Shown: positions 24,635 through 35,015 of the stretch, in pieces
Numbering within the stretch: the stretch's first letter is position 1
How the letters are laid out: each line of letters begins with the position of its first letter
Source of the DNA: Streptomyces bikiniensis
GTDB taxonomy: Bacteria; Actinomycetota; Actinomycetes; Streptomycetales; Streptomycetaceae
Reading direction: 5' to 3'
DNA length: 64,000 nt
Assembly (NCBI GenBank): GCA_000716465.1
Contig: JNWL01000001.1
Location: 124,001-188,000 of the forward strand
Program-made: the position numbers and the translations under genes
Notes under the pieces: model-generated
Database searches by the model: none
The model's input: only the letters and a program-made list of their open reading frames with translations
Told to the model about the DNA's origin: nothing

Positions 24635-24641
24635 TGTCCGT

Positions 24642-25994
24642 GTGACCGTGAACGCTGATTCCCACGCCGTCGCCGAGGCGACCTGGCGAGACCTGCCCGC
24701 GGCGCAGCAGCCCGAGTACCCCGATGCCGAGGCTCTGCGCGATGTGATCGCGGACCTCGAGTCGTATCCTCCGCTCGTCTTCGCCGGCGAGTGCGACCAG
24801 CTGCGCGCCCGGATGGGAGCCGTCGCCCGTGGCGAGGCGTTCCTGCTCCAGGGCGGCGACTGCGCCGAGGCCTTCGACGCCGTGTCCGCCGACCACATCA
24901 GGGCCAAGCTCAAGACGCTGCTCCAGATGAGCGCCGTCCTCACCTACGCGGCCTCCGTGCCCGTGGTGAAGGTCGGCCGCATCGCCGGGCAGTACTCCAA
25001 GCCCCGCTCCAAGGGGACCGAGACCCGTGACGGCGTGACCCTGCCGACGTACCGCGGCGACTCGGTCAACGGCTTCGACTTCACCGAGGCCGCCCGGGTC
25101 CCGGACCCCGAGCGCCTGAAGCGGATGTACAACGCCTCCGCCTCCACGCTCAACCTGGTGCGCGCCTTCACCACCGGCGGCTACGCCGACCTGCGCCAGG
25201 TGCACGCCTGGAACCAGGACTTCGTGAAGTCGTCCCCCTCGGGCCAGCGCTACGAGGCGCTCGCCCGCGAGATCGACAACGCCCTGAACTTCATGAAGGC
25301 CTGCGGCACCGACCCGGCCGAGTTCAAGGCCGTCGAGTTCTACGCCTCCCACGAGGCGCTGCTGCTCGACTACGAGGGCGCCCTGACCCGTACGGACTCG
25401 CGCACCGGCAAGCTGTACGACACCTCCGGCCACATGGTCTGGATCGGCGAGCGCACCCGCCAGCTCGACCACGCCCACATCGAGTTCGCCTCGCGGATCG
25501 CGAACCCGATCGGCATCAAGCTGGGCCCGACGACCTCGGTGGACGAGGCCCTGACGTACATCGACCGCCTCGACCCGGACCGCGAGCCGGGCCGGCTGAC
25601 CTTCATCGTCCGCATGGGCGCCGACAAGGTCCGCGACAAGCTCCCCGAGCTGGTCGAGAAGGTCACCGCCTCCGGCGCGGTCGTCGCCTGGGTCACCGAC
25701 CCGATGCACGGCAACACCTTCGAGGCCGCCTCCGGCCACAAGACGCGCCGCTTCGACGACGTCCTCGACGAGGTCAAGGGCTTCTTCGAGGTCCACAAGG
25801 AGCTGGGCACCCACCCTGGCGGCATCCACGTCGAGCTCACCGGTGACGACGTCACCGAGTGCGTGGGCGGCGGCGACGAGATCTTCGTCGACGACCTGCA
25901 CCAGCGCTACGAGACGGCCTGCGACCCGCGCCTGAACCGCAGCCAGTCGCTCGACCTGGCGTTCCTGGTGGCGGAGATGTACCGCGATCAGTAA
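24642..25994 (+). CDS. Class II 3-deoxy-D-arabino-heptulosonate-7-phosphate synthase
   Basis: The 450-aa enzyme condenses phosphoenolpyruvate with erythrose 4-phosphate, the first step of the shikimate pathway. Class II motifs are present: LLQGGDCAEAFD with the metal-binding Cys, KVGRIAGQYSKPRS, PGRLTFIVRMGADK, DPMHGNTFEA and GGIHVELTGDDVTECVGG. Length matches plant-like and mycobacterial (AroG) enzymes, and it is unrelated to E. coli AroFGH. The GTG at 24642 follows TAATGT by 7 nt, so the mRNA is probably leaderless. No Trp-rich leader precedes it, unlike the divergent trpE. Confidence 0.95.
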   Translation: MTVNADSHAVAEATWRDLPAAQQPEYPDAEALRDVIADLESYPPLVFAGECDQLRARMGAVARGEAFLLQGGDCAEAFDAVSADHIRAKLKTLLQMSAVLTYAASVPVVKVGRIAGQYSKPRSKGTETRDGVTLPTYRGDSVNGFDFTEAARVPDPERLKRMYNASASTLNLVRAFTTGGYADLRQVHAWNQDFVKSSPSGQRYEALAREIDNALNFMKACGTDPAEFKAVEFYASHEALLLDYEGALTRTDSRTGKLYDTSGHMVWIGERTRQLDHAHIEFASRIANPIGIKLGPTTSVDEALTYIDRLDPDREPGRLTFIVRMGADKVRDKLPELVEKVTASGAVVAWVTDPMHGNTFEAASGHKTRRFDDVLDEVKGFFEVHKELGTHPGGIHVELTGDDVTECVGGGDEIFVDDLHQRYETACDPRLNRSQSLDLAFLVAEMYRDQ

Positions 25995-26004
25995 GTGGTT
26001 TCCT

Positions 26005-26049
26005 ACGACGGCGGGGCGCGGATCCTTGTGATCCGCGCCCCATCGTCGT
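26005..26049 (+). terminator. Terminator after DAHP synthase
   Basis: GGGGCGCGGATC (26013-26024) pairs with GATCCGCGCCCC (26030-26041) across CTTGT. An outer ACGACG/CGTCGT pair (26005-26010 and 26044-26049) extends the stem past a 2-nt internal loop. Confidence 0.8.
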
Positions 26050-26081
26050 TCTCGGGTCTTTTACGGCCCCGGCCCACCGGG

Positions 26082-26100
26082 TAAGGTTAGGTTAACCTAA
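26082..26100 (+). promoter_or_regulatory. Iron box (IdeR/DmdR1-type operator)
   Basis: TAAGGTTAGGTTAACCTAA matches the 19-bp actinobacterial iron-box consensus TTAGGTTAGGCTAACCTAA at 17 positions. It ends 25 bp before the bfd start, where a bound Fe2+-DmdR1 dimer would block transcription. Confidence 0.85.
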
Positions 26101-26125
26101 ACGATCTCGGCGGGAGGTGAACCGC

Positions 26126-26377
26126 GTGTACGTCTGCTCATGCTTCGGTGTCACGGAGAAGCAGGTCAAGGAGCACGCGGACGCGGGCGCCCACACGCCC
26201 CGCCAGATCGCCTCCGCCTGCAAGGCCGGGACGGACTGCGGTTCCTGTGTCCGTCGCATCCAGGCCATTCTCGGGCGCGGCAACTGCCCCCGGCGCGAGC
26301 TGGTGGACCGGGGCGTTCCCGCCCTGGCGGCCGAGACCGCCGTCGCCCCCGCCACCGCGCTCGGGGAAGCCGCCTGA
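26126..26377 (+). CDS. bfd: Bacterioferritin-associated ferredoxin (Bfd)
   Basis: The 83-aa [2Fe-2S] protein donates electrons to bacterioferritin to release stored iron. The Bfd-type cluster ligands are Cys4, Cys6, Cys38 and Cys41 (VCSCF ... TDCGSC), the CxC-x31-CxxC spacing typical of the family. The C-terminal Ala/Val-rich tail is less conserved. I choose GTG 26126 because GGGAGG lies at the correct distance. GTG 26117 overlaps that RBS. An iron box immediately upstream predicts induction under iron starvation. It converges with bfr across only 13 bp. Confidence 0.9.
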   Translation: MYVCSCFGVTEKQVKEHADAGAHTPRQIASACKAGTDCGSCVRRIQAILGRGNCPRRELVDRGVPALAAETAVAPATALGEAA

Positions 26378-26390
26378 CCTCCGGCGGGAC

Positions 26391-26867
26391 TCAGCTCGGC
26401 TGCTCGATGAGCGTCGAGATGTACAGCGCCTCGCCCAGGGACTCGATCAGCTCCAGCTGCGTGTCCAGGTAGTCGATGTGGTGCTCCTCGTCCGCGAGGA
26501 TCTCCTCGAAGAGGTTGGCGGACGTGATGTCCCCCTTGGCGCGCATGACCTCGATCCCGCGCCTGAGGCGGTCGATCGCCTCTACCTCGACCTGGCGGTC
26601 CGCCTGGAACATCTCGGTGACGGTCTGGCCGACCCGCACGTGGAAGAGCCGCTGGTAGTTGGGCAGGCCGTCGAGCATCAGGATGCGCTCGGTCAGCTTG
26701 TCCGCGTGCTTCATCTCGTCGATGGACTCTTCACGGGTGTACTTGGCGAGCTTCGTCCACCCCTTGTTGTCCTGGATGCGGTAGTGCAGCCAGTACTGGT
26801 TGATGGCGGTGAGTTCGCCGGTCAGCTGCTCGTTGAGGAATTCGAGGACCTCGGGGTCGCCCTGCAT
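26391..26867 (-). CDS. bfr: Bacterioferritin
   Basis: The 158-aa subunit of the 24-mer iron-storage cage has the complete ferroxidase centre at canonical numbering: Glu18, Glu51, His54, Glu94, Glu127 and His130. Met52 (DEMKHAD) is the haem ligand between subunit pairs. The ATG at 26867 has AGGAG 8 nt upstream. The gene converges on bfd, giving a store-and-release pair with opposite orientations. No iron box comparable to that of bfd is visible at its own promoter, fitting the usual pattern that storage is not repressed by iron. Confidence 0.96.
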   Translation of the reverse strand: MQGDPEVLEFLNEQLTGELTAINQYWLHYRIQDNKGWTKLAKYTREESIDEMKHADKLTERILMLDGLPNYQRLFHVRVGQTVTEMFQADRQVEVEAIDRLRRGIEVMRAKGDITSANLFEEILADEEHHIDYLDTQLELIESLGEALYISTLIEQPS

Positions 26868-26999
26868 CGCAGAGGCTCCTTCCACTTCCACGTTGTGTGC
26901 CCGTGCCGTGACTGGGCAGGATGGCGGCATCCTCGCACCCCGAATGGGGGGCGTCCAGTAAGTACAGGCTTAGTGGGAGTTGCCCCGATGAGGGGTGCC

Positions 27000-27027
27000 G
27001 GGGTGGTCGCCTGGTCATGACCACCCC
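27000..27027 (+). promoter_or_regulatory. Nested palindrome upstream of the molybdopterin oxidoreductase
   Basis: A 12-bp perfect palindrome TGGTCATGACCA (27012-27023) lies inside a larger inverted repeat: GGGGTGGTC at 27000-27008 and GACCACCCC at 27019-27027. It ends 16 bp before the likely start codon, where an operator or an mRNA hairpin would act. Confidence 0.45.
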
Positions 27028-27042
27028 TTGCGGTCTGTCACC

Positions 27043-27708
27043 ATGGAGGACATGGGTCAGCCGGAGAGCGGAGCACACCGGGAAGCGGATCGGCCGGATC
27101 GTTCGCCGGGCCTTCCGGCGGATCTGCCGCCGGGACAGCGGATCCAGCGCGGCTGGCCGGTCACCCACTACGGGCCCGTCCCCAGGTTCAAGCCGGACCG
27201 CTGGGAGTTCCGCGTCTTCGGGGCGACGGCCGACGGCGACAAGCGCTGCTGGAACCACGAGGAGTTCTCGGCCCTCCCGTTCTCCACGGTCGTGGCCGAT
27301 CTGCACTGCGTCACGAAGTTCAGCATGCTCGGGGCCGAATGGGGCGGCGTCCCCGCCCGCACGGTCCTGGAGCTGGCCCCGCCCGCGCCCCGGGTCACCC
27401 ACGTGATGGTCTGGGCCGAGTACGGCTACAGCGCCAACATGCGGCTCGCCGACTTCGCCTCGGACCGCACGATCTTCGCCACCCACAAGGACGGGGAGCT
27501 GCTCACCGCCGAGCACGGCTTCCCGCTGCGGCTCGTCGTCCCCCACCTGTACGCCTGGAAGGGCCCGAAGTGGGTCCGGGGCGTGGAGTACATGGCCGCC
27601 GACCGGCGGGGCTTCTGGGAGGAGCGCGGCTACCACAACCTCGGCGACCCGTGGCGGGAGCAGCGCTACTCGTACCAGGAGGAGCCCGGGGACGGCCCCG
27701 AGCTCTGA
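27043..27708 (+). CDS. Molybdopterin-dependent oxidoreductase, sulfite-oxidase fold
   Basis: The 221-aa protein contains the Oxidored_molyb (SUOX/YedY-like) domain. WEFRVFG opens the fold, and VADLHCVTKFSMLGAEWGG contains the cysteine that ligates the molybdenum cofactor. HVMVWAEYGYSANM, GFPLRLVVPHLYAWKGPKWV and GYHNLGDPWREQRY complete it. It lacks a signal peptide and the dimerisation domain of true sulfite oxidases, so it is a short cytoplasmic version. The substrate is unknown. The start is ambiguous: ATG 27043 has no clear RBS, and for ATG 27052 the GGAGGA is only 1-2 nt away. Confidence 0.85.
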   Translation: MEDMGQPESGAHREADRPDRSPGLPADLPPGQRIQRGWPVTHYGPVPRFKPDRWEFRVFGATADGDKRCWNHEEFSALPFSTVVADLHCVTKFSMLGAEWGGVPARTVLELAPPAPRVTHVMVWAEYGYSANMRLADFASDRTIFATHKDGELLTAEHGFPLRLVVPHLYAWKGPKWVRGVEYMAADRRGFWEERGYHNLGDPWREQRYSYQEEPGDGPEL

Positions 27709-27735
27709 CCCCGCGGGCCGCCCCGGGGGCGTCCC

Positions 27736-28587
27736 TCAGGGACGCAGCTTCTTCAGCAGGTCCACGTCCGCCCGGTGCCCCTCCTTGCCGCCGGGCGTCT
27801 CGATGACCAGCGGCACCCCCTCCGTCGCCGGATGGCGCAGCAGCTCCCGGAAGGCGTCCTCGCCGATGTGACCGGCCCCGATGTTCGCGTGCCGGTCCTT
27901 GTGGGCGCCCACGACGTCCTTCGAGTCGTTGGCGTGGATGAGCTTCAGGCGTCCCCCGCCGACGGTCTCCACGAGCAGGTCGAGCGTCTGCGCCGCCCCG
28001 GACGGGCCCGTCAGGTCGTGCCCGGCGGCGAACACGTGGCAGGTGTCCAGGCAGACGCCCAGCTTGGGATGGCGGTCGAGCACGTCGAAGTACGGGCCGA
28101 AGTCCCAGGTCCGCGAGCAGAGCGAGGAGCCCTGCCCGGCCGTCGACTCCAGGAGCAGGTCCGGGTCGTCCGGGTGCGTCAGCTCGTCGAGCAGCGGCAG
28201 CAGCCGCTCCCGCACCTGGGCGAGCGCCACCTCGCGCGGCCGGCCGCCGGTCGCCGAGCCGGTGTGCACCACCACGCCCTTCGCGCCGATCTCCCGGCCC
28301 CGGCGCAGCGAGTGCCGCAGCGACTCCACCGACCGCTCCGCGGTGGCCTCGGTGTGCGAGCCGAAGTTGATCAGGTACGGGGCGTGGACCCAGGCCGAGA
28401 GCGACGCCTCCGCGCACTCGGCGCGGAACCGCTCGTCCTGGGCCGGGTTGCCGGCCGGGGTGGCCCAGCCGCGCGGGTTGGCGACGAAGACCTGCACGGT
28501 CTCGGCGCCCAGCTCGCGGGCGTAGCCCAGACCGACCGTGGCGAGACCGCCGGCCACGGGGACGTGGCCGCCGACGGGGTTGCGCAT
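27736..28587 (-). CDS. nfo: Deoxyribonuclease IV (endonuclease IV)
   Basis: The 283-aa AP endonuclease cleaves 5' of abasic sites in base-excision repair. The trinuclear-zinc ligands are distributed through GGHVPVAGGL, WVHAPYL, VVHTGSATGG, LLLESTAGQG, VCLDTCHVFAAGHD, IHANDSKD, HANIGAGHIGED and VIETPGG, the full endonuclease IV set in a TIM barrel. Length is normal. The start codon lies 6 nt after the stop of the upstream PASTA-kinase gene, indicating co-transcription. Confidence 0.94.
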   Translation of the reverse strand: MRNPVGGHVPVAGGLATVGLGYARELGAETVQVFVANPRGWATPAGNPAQDERFRAECAEASLSAWVHAPYLINFGSHTEATAERSVESLRHSLRRGREIGAKGVVVHTGSATGGRPREVALAQVRERLLPLLDELTHPDDPDLLLESTAGQGSSLCSRTWDFGPYFDVLDRHPKLGVCLDTCHVFAAGHDLTGPSGAAQTLDLLVETVGGGRLKLIHANDSKDVVGAHKDRHANIGAGHIGEDAFRELLRHPATEGVPLVIETPGGKEGHRADVDLLKKLRP

Positions 28588-28593
28588 GGGTGT

Positions 28594-30549
28594 CTACAGT
28601 CCCTTGATCGTGAGGGTGATCACGGAGCCCTCGGGGGCGGTGGAGCCGCCCGCCACGGACTGGCCGGCGACCGTGTCCCCGAGGAACGGGAAGGTCTTCT
28701 TCAGCTTCACCTCGAAGCCCGCCTCCTCCAGGGCCGCCCGCGCGTCCTCGGTCGTCTCGCCGGTGACGTCGGGGACCTCGACCAGGGCGGGGCCCTTGGA
28801 GACGGTGAGGGTGACGGTGTCGCCCTCGGCGGCGCGGCTGCCCTCCGCGAGGGACTGGGCGGCGACCGAACCGGCCGCCTCGGGGGAGTTGATCCGTTCG
28901 GGGGCGACCCGGACGGTGAGCCCTGCCTCCTGGAGCGCGGCCGTGGCGTCGGGGACGGTCTCGCCGGTCACGTCGGGGACGTCGATCGGGGAGCCCTTGC
29001 TGACGACCAGGGCGACCGCCGAGTCGGGGGCGCGCTCGGTGCCGGGCTCGGGGTCGGAGCCGATCACGGCCCCCTGGGCGACGGAGTCGCTGAACTCGCG
29101 GGTGACCACCCCCGCGACCAGGCCCTCCTTCTCCAGGGCCCGCTTCGCCTCCGCGAGCGGCCTGCCCCTGAGATGGGGCACCTTCACGGTCTGCGGACCC
29201 CGGGAGAGGGTGAGGACGACCGTGCCGTTGTCCCGCAGGCGCTCGCCCGGGGCCGGGTCGACGGCCATGACGGTGCCGCGCTCGTACACGTCGCTGAAAG
29301 CGCGCTTCGTCGTGCCGACCTCCAGGCCGGCGTCGGTGATCCGCTGCGTCGCGGCGGCCTCGGTCTGCCCGAGGACGGCCGGGACGCGGGTGAACTGGCC
29401 GGCGTTGATGTACCAGACCCCGGCGCCCAGGCCGAGGACGAGCAGGACGGCGGCGACCACGAGCAGCGGGCCCCGCGGGGGCAGCCGCCGGGCGGCGGGG
29501 ACGGCGGGGGTCGAGGGCGGCTCGGGCGCCGGCATCCGGCCGGTGTGCGCCACCTGCCGGACCCCGGCCTCCTCGGGCAGCGGGAGGTCGATCACGCTGG
29601 TGCGCTCCTCGACCGGGACGGCACGGGCGATCACGCTCGTCCGGTCCTCGGCGGTGTCCCGGGCGTCGGACCGCGCCTGCGGGGGCGCCGCGTCCAGCTG
29701 CGCCTCGGTGAGCGCGGCGCGGGCCTCCAGGACCAGGCCGAGGAGGGCGACCGCGTCGTGCGGCCGGGCCCCGGGGTCGCGGGCCGCGGCGGCCGCGACC
29801 AGGCCGTCGAGCTCCGGGGCCAGGCCCGGCACGGCGGCCGAGGGCGCGGGCACGTCGGTGTTCAGGTGCCGGTAGAGCACCTGGGCGGGCGTGTCGCCCG
29901 CGTGCGGCTTGGCGCCGGTCAGCATCTCGTACAGGACGACGCCGCAGGCGTACACGTCGGCGCGGGTGTCGGCGGTGCCGTGCTCGATCTGCTCCGGCGC
30001 CAGGTACGAGACGGTGCCGAGGACCGAGCCGGTGGTGGCGGTCGCCGAGCCCACGGCCCGTACGAGACCGAAGTCCGCGACCTTCACCCGGCCGTCGTCC
30101 CCTATCAGGACGTTCTCCGGCTTCATGTCCCGGTGCACGAACCCGGCCCGGTGCGCGGCGCCGAGCGCGGCGAGCACGGGCTCCAGGATGTCGAGCGCGG
30201 CCCGGGGCGCGAGGGCGCCCCGCTCGCGCAGCACGTCGCGGAGGGTGCAGCCGGGCACGTACTCCATCGCCAGGTAGACGTACGCGCCCTCGGCGCCCTG
30301 GTCGAAGACGCCGACGACGTTGGGGTGGGCGAGCCGGGCCACCGACTTCGCCTCGCGGATGAACCGCTCGACGAAGACGGCGTCGGCCGCGAGCTGCGGG
30401 TGCATCACCTTGAGCGCGAGGACGCGGTCGAGGCGGGTGTCGACGGCCCGGTAGACCGTGGCCATCCCGCCGACGGCGATGCGCGCGTCGACGCGGTAAC
30501 GGCCGTCGAGCAGCCGCCCGACGAGGGGGTCCTGAAGGGTCGTGTCCAC
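28594..30549 (-). CDS. Ser/Thr protein kinase with four PASTA domains
   Basis: The 651-aa transmembrane kinase of the PknB/Stk1 type has its kinase domain at residues about 10-275: glycine loop GGMATVYRA, catalytic Lys in ALKVMHP, HRDMKPEN, DFG in VADFGLVR and a Thr/Ser-rich activation loop before APEQ. A juxtamembrane linker follows, then one helix (LLVVAAVLLVLGLGAGVWYI, residues about 362-381), then four extracellular PASTA repeats of ~65 residues that should bind peptidoglycan fragments or lipid II. GTG 30549 follows TAGACT by 7 nt. It may correspond to PkaF of S. coelicolor (from memory). An Rv2175c-type protein, the known PknL substrate class, is encoded 4 kb away. Confidence 0.93.
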   Translation of the reverse strand: MDTTLQDPLVGRLLDGRYRVDARIAVGGMATVYRAVDTRLDRVLALKVMHPQLAADAVFVERFIREAKSVARLAHPNVVGVFDQGAEGAYVYLAMEYVPGCTLRDVLRERGALAPRAALDILEPVLAALGAAHRAGFVHRDMKPENVLIGDDGRVKVADFGLVRAVGSATATTGSVLGTVSYLAPEQIEHGTADTRADVYACGVVLYEMLTGAKPHAGDTPAQVLYRHLNTDVPAPSAAVPGLAPELDGLVAAAAARDPGARPHDAVALLGLVLEARAALTEAQLDAAPPQARSDARDTAEDRTSVIARAVPVEERTSVIDLPLPEEAGVRQVAHTGRMPAPEPPSTPAVPAARRLPPRGPLLVVAAVLLVLGLGAGVWYINAGQFTRVPAVLGQTEAAATQRITDAGLEVGTTKRAFSDVYERGTVMAVDPAPGERLRDNGTVVLTLSRGPQTVKVPHLRGRPLAEAKRALEKEGLVAGVVTREFSDSVAQGAVIGSDPEPGTERAPDSAVALVVSKGSPIDVPDVTGETVPDATAALQEAGLTVRVAPERINSPEAAGSVAAQSLAEGSRAAEGDTVTLTVSKGPALVEVPDVTGETTEDARAALEEAGFEVKLKKTFPFLGDTVAGQSVAGGSTAPEGSVITLTIKGL

Positions 30550-30556
30550 GGCGACG

Positions 30557-30562
30557 AGTCTA
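30557..30562 (-). promoter_or_regulatory. -10 hexamer of putative leaderless promoter
   Basis: TAGACT on the minus strand lies 7 nt before the kinase GTG at 30549. Confidence 0.5.
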
Positions 30563-30675
30563 CGAGCCGCGCACACGCGTCCGGTGCGCCCGCCCCGGAC
30601 CGCAGCACACCTGTGACGAGCGCGGCGGCTTCCGTGGCGGGGCGCCCCGGTCGCGGCGGGCAGCGCGCCCCGGGC

Positions 30676-33001
<2,326 letters not shown>

Positions 33002-33012
33002 GGGCGTCCAGC

Positions 33013-33106
33013 CCCTCCCTTCGCCGGCATGACCCGGATCAGGTTCGTACGGTCGGAGGCCGGCCAGCCTCCCTCTCAGCCCGGTGCGTCCGGGCTCCCG
33101 CGAGTG
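33013..33106 (-). promoter_or_regulatory. TPP riboswitch (THI element)
   Basis: Reading the minus strand, the conserved blocks appear in order: GGGAGCCC, CGGGCTGAGAGG, then ACCTGATCCGGGTCATGCC and GGCGAAGGGA. These are the pyrimidine-sensing CUGAGA core and the ACCUGAU/GGGA pyrophosphate-side core. The 3' edge overlaps the thiO Shine-Dalgarno sequence, so TPP binding probably blocks translation initiation and would lower thiOSG expression. Confidence 0.95.
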
Positions 33107-33119
33107 CTTTACGCCCGCC

Positions 33120-33125
33120 AGACTA
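33120..33125 (-). promoter_or_regulatory. -10 hexamer for the thiOSG riboswitch transcript
   Basis: TAGTCT on the minus strand is placed so that transcription would begin near 33112, immediately before the riboswitch. Confidence 0.5.
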
Positions 33126-33173
33126 GCTTCCGCCGCGGGTCCGTCACGAGGGGGCCCGTGACCCCCACCCGAC

Positions 33174-33199
33174 CTGACGGCCCGTCAGTTGCATAAGGT
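33174..33199 (+). promoter_or_regulatory. Leaderless promoter with 15-bp palindromic operator candidate
   Basis: CTGACGGCCCGTCAG (33174-33188) is a perfect palindrome around position 33181. It sits directly upstream of TAAGGT (33194-33199), which is 6 nt before the GTG at 33206. A repressor bound here would cover the -35 to -10 interval. Confidence 0.5.
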
Positions 33200-33205
33200 G
33201 GCCGT

Positions 33206-34420
33206 GTGAGCGAGCAGAAGCAGACCCAGCGGCGCGTCGTGGTCGTCGGCGCCGGGATGGCGGGCGTCCAGACCGCCGTCGCCCTCCGCGAGCAGGGCTT
33301 CACCGGCCCCGTGACCCTCATCGGGGCCGAGCCCCACCAGCCCTACGACCGGCCCCCGCTCTCCAAGGCGGTCCTCCTCGGGAAGGCCGAGGACTCCGCC
33401 TTCGACGTCGACTTCGAGGACCTGGGCGTCGAACTCCGGCTCGGCGTGGACGTCACCGGGCTGCGCGCCGCCGACCGCGAGGTCGACACCGAGGCCGGAC
33501 CCGTCCCGTACGACGTCCTGGTCGTCGCCACCGGCGCCCACCCGGTCACCCTGCCCGGCTCCGAGGGCGTCCCCGGCGTCCACCTGCTCCGCACCCTCGA
33601 CGACGCCGTGCGCCTCGGGCCCGTCCTGGAGCGCCGGCACGCCGTCGTGGTCGTCGGTGCCGGCTGGATCGGCGCCGAGTTCGCCACCGCCGCGCTCGGG
33701 GCCGGCTGCGCCGTCACCGTCGTCGAGGCCGCGGACCTCCCGCTCGCCGGCACCCTGCCCGCCGAGGTCGCCGCCCCCATGGCCGAGTGGTACGGGGCGA
33801 ACGGCGCCGAACTCCTCACCCACGCGCGCGTGGACGCCGTCGAACCCGGCCGGGTCCGCCTCGCCGGCGGCCGCGAACTGCCTGCCGAGGCCGTCGTCGT
33901 CGGCATCGGCGCCCGCCCCGCCACCGGCTGGCTCGCCGGCTCCGGCATCGCCCTCGACCCGAGCGGCGCCGTCACCGCCGACGACCGGCTGCGCACCTCC
34001 CTGCCCGACGTGTACGCGGTCGGGGACTGCGCCTCCTACCCCTCCGCCCGCTACGGCGAGCGCCTTCTCGTCCACCACTGGGACAACGCCCTCCAGGGCC
34101 CGCGCGCGGTCGCCGCCGCGATCACGGGCGCCGACCCCGGGCCGTACGACCCCGTGCCGTACTTCTGGTCCGAGCAGTTCGGGCGCTTCGTCCAGTACGC
34201 GGGGCACCACGCGGGCGCGGACGAGCTGCTGTGGCGCGGCGACCCGGCGGACGAGGCCTGGTCGGTGCTCTGGCTGCGCGCCGGGGTGCCGGTCGCCCTC
34301 CTCGCCGTCGGCCGCCCCCGCGACCTGGCCCAGGGCCGGAAGCTGATCGAGGCCGCCGTCCCGGTCGACCCGGTCCGCGCGGCGGACCCCTCCGTGCCCC
34401 TGAAGGCGGCGGTCCGGTAG
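33206..34420 (+). CDS. FAD/NAD(P)-dependent oxidoreductase, ferredoxin-reductase-like
   Basis: The 404-aa flavoprotein has an N-terminal FAD motif VVVVGAGMAGVQTAVALRE, a second dinucleotide motif VVVVGAGWIGAEFA for NAD(P)H, and the C-terminal FAD motif DVYAVGDCAS. PYDRPPLSKAVL and a reductase C-terminal domain (PVPYFWSEQFGRFVQYAG) match rhodocoxin/putidaredoxin-type ferredoxin reductases that feed electrons to cytochromes P450 or dioxygenases. No partner ferredoxin or P450 is adjacent. It is read divergently from thiO, starts at GTG 33206 6 nt after TAAGGT, and lies behind a palindromic operator candidate. Confidence 0.9.
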   Translation: MSEQKQTQRRVVVVGAGMAGVQTAVALREQGFTGPVTLIGAEPHQPYDRPPLSKAVLLGKAEDSAFDVDFEDLGVELRLGVDVTGLRAADREVDTEAGPVPYDVLVVATGAHPVTLPGSEGVPGVHLLRTLDDAVRLGPVLERRHAVVVVGAGWIGAEFATAALGAGCAVTVVEAADLPLAGTLPAEVAAPMAEWYGANGAELLTHARVDAVEPGRVRLAGGRELPAEAVVVGIGARPATGWLAGSGIALDPSGAVTADDRLRTSLPDVYAVGDCASYPSARYGERLLVHHWDNALQGPRAVAAAITGADPGPYDPVPYFWSEQFGRFVQYAGHHAGADELLWRGDPADEAWSVLWLRAGVPVALLAVGRPRDLAQGRKLIEAAVPVDPVRAADPSVPLKAAVR

Positions 34421-34496
34421 GGGCGTTTCGTCCGATCGGCGTGATGCCTCCCGGGCCCGACTACCGGCTGTCGGTCCGGGATGGCAGGCTTGTCAC

Positions 34497-34862
34497 GTGA
34501 CCGAGATTGACGCAAAGATCGATGCTCTCGTCCCCGCCTGGCTCTACCTGCCCGACATCGCGGAGATGCTCGATGTCGAGGTGACGCGCGTGCGGCAGCT
34601 GGTCAAGGAGGGCCAGCTCATCGCCGTGCGCCGCGGAGAGAACAACGCGCTCCAGGTGCCCGCCGCCTTCATCCAGGACGGCAAGGTCGTCAAGGGCCTC
34701 ACCGGCACCCTGACCCTGCTGCGGGACGACGGCTTCACCGACGAGGAGATGCTGGAGTGGCTCTTCACTCCGGACGAGAGCCTGCCGGGCACGCCCGCGC
34801 AGGCGCTCGGCGAGAACCGCGGCACGGAGGTGAAGCGCCGCGCCCAGGCGCTCGCCGTCTGA
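34497..34862 (+). CDS. Rv2175c-family DNA-binding protein
   Basis: The 121-aa winged-helix protein has the helix-turn-helix YLPDIAEMLDVEVTRVRQLVKEGQLIAVRRG and the conserved FIQDGKVVKGLTGTLTLL and EWLFTPDESLPGTP blocks of the Rv2175c family. Mycobacterial Rv2175c is phosphorylated near its N-terminus by the adjacent kinase PknL, which abolishes DNA binding. Here the N-terminal tail is very short (MTEIDAKIDALVP), leaving Thr2 as the only Thr/Ser before the fold. The start is GTG 34497, preceded by a CAGGCT -10-like hexamer 6 nt upstream, so the transcript may be leaderless. Target genes are unknown. Confidence 0.88.
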   Translation: MTEIDAKIDALVPAWLYLPDIAEMLDVEVTRVRQLVKEGQLIAVRRGENNALQVPAAFIQDGKVVKGLTGTLTLLRDDGFTDEEMLEWLFTPDESLPGTPAQALGENRGTEVKRRAQALAV

Positions 34863-35015
34863 CCCGCTCCGCGTGACACGCGCCCCGGCACGTACCGTTC
34901 CGGGGCGCACCGCTCCGGCGCGCGCCTCGAAGACACCACCAGTCGGCGCCGACGGGGGCCGGTCCCGACGACCGGCCGCCGCGGCGCCGGCGCCACCGAC
35001 GGGGGGAACCCACCC

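Noticed and set aside
26868..27000. Second iron box at the bacterioferritin promoter
   Set aside because: A TAAG-TACAGG-CTTA inverted repeat is present but does not match the 19-bp DmdR1 consensus.
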